64,000 nucleotides of DNA from assembly GCA_023630585.1 (NCBI GenBank), contig CM042546.1, positions 12,814,810-12,878,809 on the forward strand. The letters are read 5' to 3'. Shown in pieces: positions 58,000-64,000 of this stretch; the stretch's first letter is position 1, and every line of letters begins with the position of its first letter. The position numbers and the translations under genes are program-made. The notes beneath the pieces were generated by a model. That model had not been told where the DNA came from. It searched no databases and worked only from the letters and a program-made list of their open reading frames with translations. This DNA is from Cranoglanis bouderius (lineage: Eukaryota > Chordata > Actinopteri > Siluriformes > Cranoglanididae).

Positions 58000-59392
58000 C
58001 AGTGGGAGAAAAAAGTATTTGATCCCCTGCTGATTTTGTACGTTTGCCCACTGACAAAGAAATGATCAGTCTATAATTTTAATGGTAAGTGTATTTTAAC
58101 AGTGAGAGACAGAATAACACCAAAAAAATCCAGAAAAAATGCATTTCAAAAAATTTATAAATTGATTTACATTTTAATGAGGGAAATAAGTATTTGATCC
58201 CCTATCAGTCAGCAAGATTTCTGGCTCCCAGGTGTCTTTTACACAGGTAATGAGCTGAGATTGGGAGCACTATCTTAAAGGGAGTGCTCCTAATCTCTGT
58301 TTGTTACCTCTATAAAGACACCTGTCCACAGAAGCAATCAATCAATCAGATTCCAAACTCTCCACCATGGCCAAGACCAAAGAGCTGTCCAAGGATGTCA
58401 GGGACAAGATTGTAGACCTACACAAGGCTGGAATGGGCTACAAGACCATCGCCAAGCAGCTTGGTGAGAAGGTGACAACAGTTGGTGCGATTATTCGCAA
58501 ATGGAAGAAACTGTCAGTCTCCCTCAGTCTGGGGCTCCATGCAAGATCTCACCTCGTGGAGTTTCAATGATCATGAGAACGGTGAGGAATCAGCCCAGAA
58601 CTACACGGGATATCTTGTTAATGATCTCAAGGCAGCTGGGACCATAGTCACCAAGAAAACAATTGGTAACACACTACGCCGTGAAGGACTGAAATCCTGC
58701 AGCGCCTGTAAGATCCCCCTGCTCAAGAAAGCACATGTACAGGCCTGTCTGAAGTTTGCCTGAATGATTCAGAGGAAAACTGGGTGAAAGTGTTGTGGTC
58801 AGGTGTGGTCAGATCTCTTTGGCATCAATTCAACTCGCAATGTTTGGAGGAGGAGGAATGCTGCCTATGACCCCAAGTCATAACACCATCCCCACCGTCA
58901 AACATGGAGGTGGGAACATTATGCTTTGGGGGTGTTTTTCTGCTAAGGGAACAGGACAACTGCACCGCATCAAAGGGACGATGGACGGGGCCATGTACCG
59001 TCAAATCTTGGGTGAGAACCTCCTTCCCTCAGCCAGGGCACTGAAAATGACCTTAATGACTTGGAGAGGATCTGCAAAGAGGAGTGGGACAAAATACCTC
59101 CTGAGATGTGTGCAAACCTGGTGACCAACTACAAGAAACGTCTGACCTCTGTGATTGCCACCAAGGGTTTTGCCACCAAGTACTAAGTCGAAGGGGTCAA
59201 ATACTTATTTCCCTCATTAAAATGCAAATCAATTTATAACTTTTTTGAAATGCGTTTTTCTGGATGTTTTTGTTGTTATTCTGTCTCTCACTGTTAAAAT
59301 ACACCTACCATTAAAATCATAGACTGATCATTTCTTTGTCAGTGGGCAAACGTACAAAATCAGCAGGGGATCAAATACTTTTTCCCCCACTG
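58000..59392 (+). mobile_element. Tc1 (DD34E-type) transposon with both termini, 1393 bp
   Basis: Flanked by TA on both sides (57998-57999 and 59393-59394). Terminal repeats of about 200 bp: the left starts CAGTGGGAGAAAAAAGTATT, the right on the minus strand starts CAGTGGGGGAAAAAGTATTT. Each arm has an outer (AAGTATTTGATCCCCTGC) and an inner (AAGTATTTGATCCCCTAT or its complement) site, a clear IR/DR structure. Shorter than usual because part of the transposase is deleted. Its intact ends could still be mobilised in trans by a related transposase. Confidence 0.95.
58367..59186 (+). pseudogene. Tc1 transposase pseudogene
   Basis: Starts MAKTKELSKDVRDKIVDL and keeps the first helix-turn-helix, then shifts frame near 58515 (GRNCQSPSVW-type readthrough). 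A second frame holds the region up to KIPLLKKAHVQACLKFA (58763). A third frame (58850-59030) holds NTIPTVKHGGGNIMLWGCFS and LPSARALKM. The first catalytic Asp region is spoiled (TGGTCAGG where TGGTCAGATGA is expected). After ALKM a deletion joins directly to a C-terminal tail (LERICKEEW-type, KGFATKY, stop 59184-59186), removing the second Asp and the Glu. Dead. Confidence 0.92.
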
Positions 59393-59626
59393 TAACTGTA
59401 CCTTTTTTTTTGTTCTCTGGTTAATAAATGTTGATCTCATTTTGCTTAAATTTAACATGCCTGTGTTTTAAATGAAAATGTGGACCAGCTGGATACAGCT
59501 CAGTAGAAGGAGTTCACAATTAATAATAAAAAAAAATTAATTAAGAAGCCTTTTCTTCTAAATTGTTTCTTACTTACAAAATTAAAAATCAAGCAGCAAA
59601 TAATTGGGATCTCTCCAGAGCATTGT
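59393..59626. other. Spacer without recognised features
   Basis: AT-rich, no open frame of note. Confidence 0.5.
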
Positions 59627-60377
59627 CAGTCCCTCCCGTATTTCACAATTTTGTGGTCGCAGAAATTCAGAATCAAAATCAAGCAAACTCAATGCAATAT
59701 TCAGATTGTTTTGTTAAGGGCGTGTCAAGCCCTTTTCGATTCACGTGTGTCGAACACTGATAAATTTACTGTGGACACTCTTTCCTCTCTGTTCCTCTAT
59801 TAACTCTTCCCAACCAGGTACAGCCAGATAAAGCCCCTCACCATTCGTGCATTCTTTTGTCTCCCCGAATAACATTTGCTCACATTCTATGACTTCCTGA
59901 ATAACCATATATGGAGTTGTTCTTCTCTTACATTGATATGCTTCCTGTTAAATGCAAATATGCCCTTCTGCCCGCCTGGGCCAATCAATAGTTAACCCAT
60001 TGTCTCTGTTGTGTGTCGAGCATGATATATACCCTGCCTTTCCTTGAATAAATCGGAGATCTTGCCATTTGAATTCTGTGTGTCTGTGTGTCATTTGGCA
60101 AACTCTCCCAAGGCCTTGATGTGGGCAGTGTGTAGCGGGGCGAGGGTGTACGTTTTGTGTACTTTTGCGTTCTCTCTTCTTAAGAATTGTAACCCGAAGG
60201 TCCTAACATTTACCAACAAACATCACTGTGAAAGACAAAACAATCGTGCAAAACAATTCGTGCAATTGCAATTTCATCAATTCAATAAAAAAAAAGCACA
60301 AAATCTCATCAAGTTGCATCGCAAAATCAAGCATTTTTGGCAACAATCACGAAAAAAAAAAACTCCTGTACGGACTG
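59627..60377 (+). mobile_element. 6-bp-TSD MITE family, copy 3, split by a solo LTR
   Basis: Starts CAGTCCCTCCCGTATTTC; the right end on the minus strand starts CAGTCCGTACAGGAGTTT. The flanks CATTGT (59621-59626) and CTTTGT (60378-60383) agree at 5 of 6. The LTR at 59770-60208 divides it; without the LTR and one target copy it is about 307 bp. It keeps ATTTACCAACAAACATCACT and AAGCATTTTTGGC from the family but has lost the TGACGTCA segment. Confidence 0.85.
59770..60208 (+). mobile_element. Solo LTR of a retroelement, 439 bp
   Basis: Begins TGTGGACACTC and ends GGTCCTAACA (TG to CA), with a perfect 5-bp duplication TTTAC on each side (59765-59769 and 60209-60213). Inside, in order: an octamer-containing AAATGCAAATATG near 59950, a TATA-like GATATATACC near 60024, and AATAAA at 60047-60052, consistent with U3-R-U5 on the plus strand. 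The uninterrupted target is seen in the sister MITE at 39589-39593. No internal region, so it is the product of LTR-LTR recombination. Superfamily (Gypsy or endogenous retrovirus) not resolved. Confidence 0.88.
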
Positions 60378-60479
60378 CTTTGTAGACATGTGGTTAGTCT
60401 TGTGATTAATTATTTCCTAATATTTGCAATTATTAAGATTATTAAGATTATGAAGATTATTATATTGACAAATATTGGC

Positions 60480-60543
<64 letters not shown>
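60480..60543. repeat. Compound (TA)n(GA)n microsatellite
   Basis: TA tract 60480-60499 then GA tract to 60543. Confidence 0.95.
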
Positions 60544-60546
<3 letters not shown>

Positions 60547-60752
60547 AGAGAGCGTATTCTCACTGTGTTCCCATAGACTCCGGATCCACCACGAGCCTGA
60601 CGAGAACAACACTGTTTCTGAAAATGAATGAAAGATTTTGCTCATAATTATTTATCTTTGCCAATTGATATGCTATTGATATTTATTGAGTGCAAACATA
60701 TATTTTGGTATACATTTGTTTTTAAGATAAAGTAAAGATAAATAAAAAATCA

Positions 60753-60764
60753 GCCACCTAGTGG
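60753..60764 (-). promoter_or_regulatory. CTCF-like core motif, full match
   Basis: On the minus strand TGTCCACTAGGTGGCTGA contains CCACTAGGTGGC, 12 of 12 to the core CCACYAGRKGGC. Same orientation and core as at 22044-22055. Confidence 0.4.
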
Positions 60765-61465
60765 ACAGAAATGCAATTGTTACAGTTTCAGCAACAAACC
60801 AGCATGATCATTTTATCAAGAATATTTTCAAAGATTAGTAATCAATATTGTAAAAATGTTTGTAGATAACACTTGAACGCGAGATCTTAGCTCGGAAGAT
60901 CAGAAAGTCCCACACTGAAAACGTTCTCACCTGGAGCCTGCGTGGTGTATGGCTGGATTTCGTCACCTTTTGTTAATTGGTGCAGAGGAGCATTAGCATG
61001 GCGTCCTGCCCTCTGGCACAGATCTGCAGATCAAAGACAGATGGCAGGCAGATGGAACAGAGTCTTCCCCAGCAACGGGAAAAAAAAAAAATCCCTCTTT
61101 CCAGGGGTCACGGCTCCCTCGCAGTGTTAACACAACCGACTCGCCAACCTGTGGACGCTGGCCCAGCGTTTTGCAAGTCCCTTATGTAACACCACTCTCC
61201 GAAATTTGATTATTAATCCATGCTGGAATTAGCGTTGCCTGATTTTAGGTTTAGGAAGTAATAAACATTTGGAGCACAGTTCCTCGGTCTCAGGAGGTTT
61301 TACTGCTCTTCTGGGCTCTTTGTAACTTTTCTAAGTATTGATTAGCAAATCTTTTTTTTTAACTTTAATCAGTCAGGACAAGGAGTACAGCTCTCTGAGA
61401 TTATATTCATCAACTGAGATATGATGATTCTTTAATAACCAAACTATTTGTTTGTTTATTGTTTT
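60765..61465. other. Flanking DNA without recognised genes
   Basis: Unique AT-rich DNA; a short frame at 60942-61189 lacks a domain. Confidence 0.5.
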
Positions 61466-61830
61466 CGCTGTTGAATTCTCAAATCTGATTGGTCGGAAAG
61501 TGTTGCTTTAATTTTCTATAACAGCAGCTCAGACAGCATCATAAATCACAGGTTTATGTTGATGCGTTATCATTTCTACAGTAACAGCGTACACAGGGAA
61601 TTGTATGGTGGTCACTCCATATAATGGAATCCATATAATAATAAACAGCTTTAAAAAAAAAAAGAAAGAAAGAAAGAAAGAAAAACATAGACAGTAGTTG
61701 TTTAAAAAGTAGGATTTCTGGTTTCTCAGTTTTTTCTTTCATTCGAGAGCTTATAGCTGCTATAACGTAAGTGATAACAGGAACTAACTGGTTTTGTGGA
61801 TGTTCCACAACATTCAGTGTAACTATACAG
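61466..61830 (+). mobile_element. CCAAT-bearing MITE family, copy 3
   Basis: GCTGTTGAATTCTCAAATCT followed by GATTGGTCGGAAAGTGTTG, CTATAACAGCAGCTCAGACA, GTTATCATTTCTACAGTAAC and GTGGATGTTCCACAACATTC match copies 1 and 2 (reverse orientation). Contains an (AAAG)n patch at 61659-61684. Right terminus uncertain. Confidence 0.65.
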
Positions 61831-62594
61831 TAAATGGATAAAGCATATGATGTAGTTACTCAATAAATAAAAAATATATATATATATATATAACATTGTT
61901 GGCAAATGGTATAAGAGGAATAAAATTTAAAAAAAACACTACAGAACGTACTGTTATAAGAAAATAATCAACTTTGAGATAATGGCATCACACATCTCTT
62001 CTACAAGACACATAAACTGTGATGTACAGTATAGTATAGCCACTTTACCTTAACATTTTACTTTAATTTCTTAAGTAATATTACATCATTTGTTTGCAAC
62101 GTAAATGAATAATTCTTAGACAAAAATAGCAAGTAAATGTCACAAAAAGACATTTAGATAAGGAATAAAATCCTCCATGTCATGCCATCATAGAAAATAA
62201 TCAACAACTGGGTGGTGCGATGAAGAGTTACTGCTACCACCCCATGTCCCAAAGCGTTATATTCCTTCTACACCATGGCAATTAGCCGACTCTAGCATTT
62301 TAAAAATATTAAAGAATGTCGTATTATAGACAAAACAAAACACCTGAAGTAGCTTGGTGTGTGGGTTTGTTTTTGTTTTCCATAAACAAAAGGAACCAAT
62401 AGGGGGCAAAAAAACAGACCAGAAAAACATCAATAAGTGCGGGGTTCGAGGTTGTGAAAAGTGTGACTTCAGTCCAAGTCCAGGACACATCATCTGTGTA
62501 TATGTGTAAAAACCAATGCATTTCATAATGCTTAGATAACTACAGAAGCCCTAACCGTAAAGTGTGAATTATTATTAGTATTATTATCATTATT
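61831..62594. other. Flanking DNA without recognised genes
   Basis: Contains a (TA)n patch near 61870-61891. Blocks near 61900-62000 and 62160-62240 resemble further MITE fragments (AGAAAATAATCAAC, ATGGCATCACAC) but are too degraded to bound. A 62257-62526 minus frame has no domain. Confidence 0.4.
62396..62407 (+). promoter_or_regulatory. CTCF-like core motif
   Basis: CCAATAGGGGGC matches CCACYAGRKGGC (allowing S at the fourth base) at 11 of 12. Opposite orientation to the core at 60753-60764. Confidence 0.3.
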
Positions 62595-62921
62595 CCATCC
62601 ATCCATCCATCCATCCATCCATCCATTTTCTATACCGCTTATCCTTATTGGGTCATGGGGAACCTGGAGCCTATCCCAGGGAGTATGGGGCACAGACGGG
62701 GGACACCCTTTATGAGGTGCCAGTCCATCGCAGGGCACAATCTCACACATACATTCACACACTATGGACACTTTTTGAACATGCCAGTCAGCCTACAATG
62801 TGTGTCTTTGGACTGGGGGAGGAAACTGGAGTACCCGGAGGAAACCCACGGGGAGAACATGCAAACTACACACACACATGGCCGCAGCGGGAATCAAAAC
62901 TTTGACCCTGGAGGTGTGAGG

Positions 62922-62922
<1 letters not shown>
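62595..62922 (-). mobile_element. tRNA-headed teleost interspersed repeat, copy 3
   Basis: Minus-strand copy of the family at 55282: the (CCAT)n tail is at 62595-62626, then TTTTCTATACCGCTTATCC, CCAGTCCATCGCAGGGCACA, CCTACAATGTGTGTCTTTGG, GGAGTACCCGGAGGAAACCC and GGGAGAACATGCAAACT up to about 62922, where an (ATT)n tract begins. The overlapping plus-strand frames of 85 and 125 codons are repeat-derived. Confidence 0.85.

Positions 62923-62981
<59 letters not shown>
62923..62981. repeat. (ATT)n microsatellite
   Basis: About 59 bp of ATT repeat at the head side of the repeat copy ending at 62922. Confidence 0.97.
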
Positions 62982-64000
62982 GACTTAGTATCTCATTACT
63001 GCACCTTAGAATTTTGGTTAATTTTGACTTAGTAACTCATTATTTCAAGATATCATCTAATTATTTTGACACATTAAATATGAGTTATTCAGTCAAAATA
63101 ACAAGATATGTTGAAATAATTGAAGATACCTTAGTAAGGCACTAGTCAAAATAATAAGTTACTAAGTAGAAAAAAAACGAGTTACTAATTTGAAATAAGA
63201 TCATTTCTTGAATTAAGGAATTATTAAGTCAACATAATGAGTTACAAAGTCAAAATAATTAGATAATATCTCAAAATAACAAAATATTATGTTACAGTAA
63301 TGAAATCCTAAGTCAAAATAACGACCCAGCACTTCAAAAATCCTGGACTTGGACGGAAGTCACAGCTCATTTCTTTAGCACCGGATGTCCTTTTAATGGT
63401 TTCTGGTCTGTTGTTTTCCTGCTGGTGCCTTTCTTTAATGTGGCAAACAAACCCAAACCCCACACACCTATCAATTTCAGGTGTTTGTATTCTATCTAAT
63501 CCAATTTGTGCTCTCCGTTTTGTCATGCTGGCATTTGGTGAAGCACAGCAGTTTTTTTTTTTTTTTAATAGTATAGTATCATACTGTGTACTAACCACTC
63601 AGCTCTGTGTTTCTCACTTTTTTCCTGGCAATTTCATCATCTCTCTCACTGTGACCTGGGCTGAGAGCCAGCTGCCTACCCAGGGCACATGGATAGATAA
63701 GTGGGAAAATAAAAGCAAGAAAAGGAAAGAGACAAAGAGATTAAAAAAAGTTATTAGGGTACACATAAACATAACATTCAACACATGACAACATTCTGGT
63801 CAGTGCCAACTCTGAATCCCAAGGCAGGAAAACGTCGGCATGTAATACGGCTTACACGTGCATACGCATGCACACACGTGCACGCACACACACAGCAGGC
63901 TCTCATACTCACTATGATGGCCTGTTGCAGGAGGGAAAGTAGAAAAATCATTTGTCTCACAGGAGAAGCAGGAAACCACTTCCTCAAAAAGCACACAGTT
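62982..64000. other. Flanking DNA; AAATAACAAG-type low-complexity zone
   Basis: From 62982 to 63330 the sequence is a loose repetition of words such as TTAGTAACTCATTAT, GTCAAAATAA and GAGTTACTAA on both strands, giving many small inverted repeats. The rest is unique DNA with CA-rich patches near 63870-63893. No exon is supported. Confidence 0.5.

Noticed and set aside
62648..63032. Frames of 85 and 125 codons
   Set aside because: Derived from the tRNA-headed repeat and the (ATT)n tract (poly-Y).
63396..63788. 130-codon plus-strand frame
   Set aside because: Runs through a poly-T tract (poly-F) and has no recognisable domain.

Overview
The window is vertebrate nuclear DNA, almost certainly from a teleost fish. 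It is AT-rich and full of microsatellites, and it carries several Tc1/mariner families, tRNA-derived SINEs, a CR1/L2-type LINE fragment and LTR-element relics of the kinds usual in ray-finned fish. The mix would fit a catfish or another otophysan, but the species cannot be fixed from sequence alone. There is no operon, prokaryotic gene, rRNA, CRISPR array or complete protein-coding host gene.

One host coding exon is certain. It is the first coding exon of neuregulin-3 (nrg3) on the minus strand, 33470 to 32831, ending in a consensus splice donor. Positions 1-32830 should therefore lie in the 3'-going first intron of nrg3. The EGF domain and later exons lie off the window's left edge. About 33471-35150 holds the nrg3 5' UTR and promoter area, rich in GA/TC tracts. 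Positions 35150-64000 are upstream flanking DNA. Two short plus-strand ATG-plus-donor candidates (22095-22172 and 45277-45300) and one minus-strand candidate (52453-52246) are listed as unproven first exons.

Intron side, left to right: a Tc1 (DD34E) element cut by the window edge, with a nearly complete transposase (1-1312); an LTR-retroelement relic with a doubled tRNA-His-type primer binding site (1401-1657); a Tc1-derived MITE set in an AT microsatellite (3125-3670); a broken LINE reverse transcriptase on the minus strand (about 5989-6950); a diverged 28-33 bp minisatellite (about 7200-9130) split by a 491-bp TA-flanked MITE (7712-8202); a CCAAT-box-bearing MITE family with copies across the window; a 1.2-kb short-TIR element (13141-14343); two tandem duplications of about 330 bp (14571 and 20640); a MITE with 6-bp target duplications and a CRE palindrome (25580-25862); a pair of about 410-bp direct repeats (29738 and 30980); and a SINE (32291).

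Upstream side: dead Tc1 copies at 36098-37166, 37664-38095, 41860-42981, 54431-54865 and 58000-59392; two more copies of the 6-bp-TSD MITE at 39382-39768 and 59627-60377, the latter split by a 439-bp solo LTR with a perfect 5-bp duplication; a minus-strand SINE (45469-45660); a hAT-like MITE (47454-47780); and three copies of a tRNA-headed teleost repeat (55282, 55701 and 62595).

No undescribed multi-gene system is visible. The best novelty candidates are the 6-bp-TSD MITE family carrying TGACGTCA, the doubled primer binding site, the CCAAT-carrying MITE family, and the possible orphan first exon beside a CTCF-like core and a YY1-like motif at 22044-22172.
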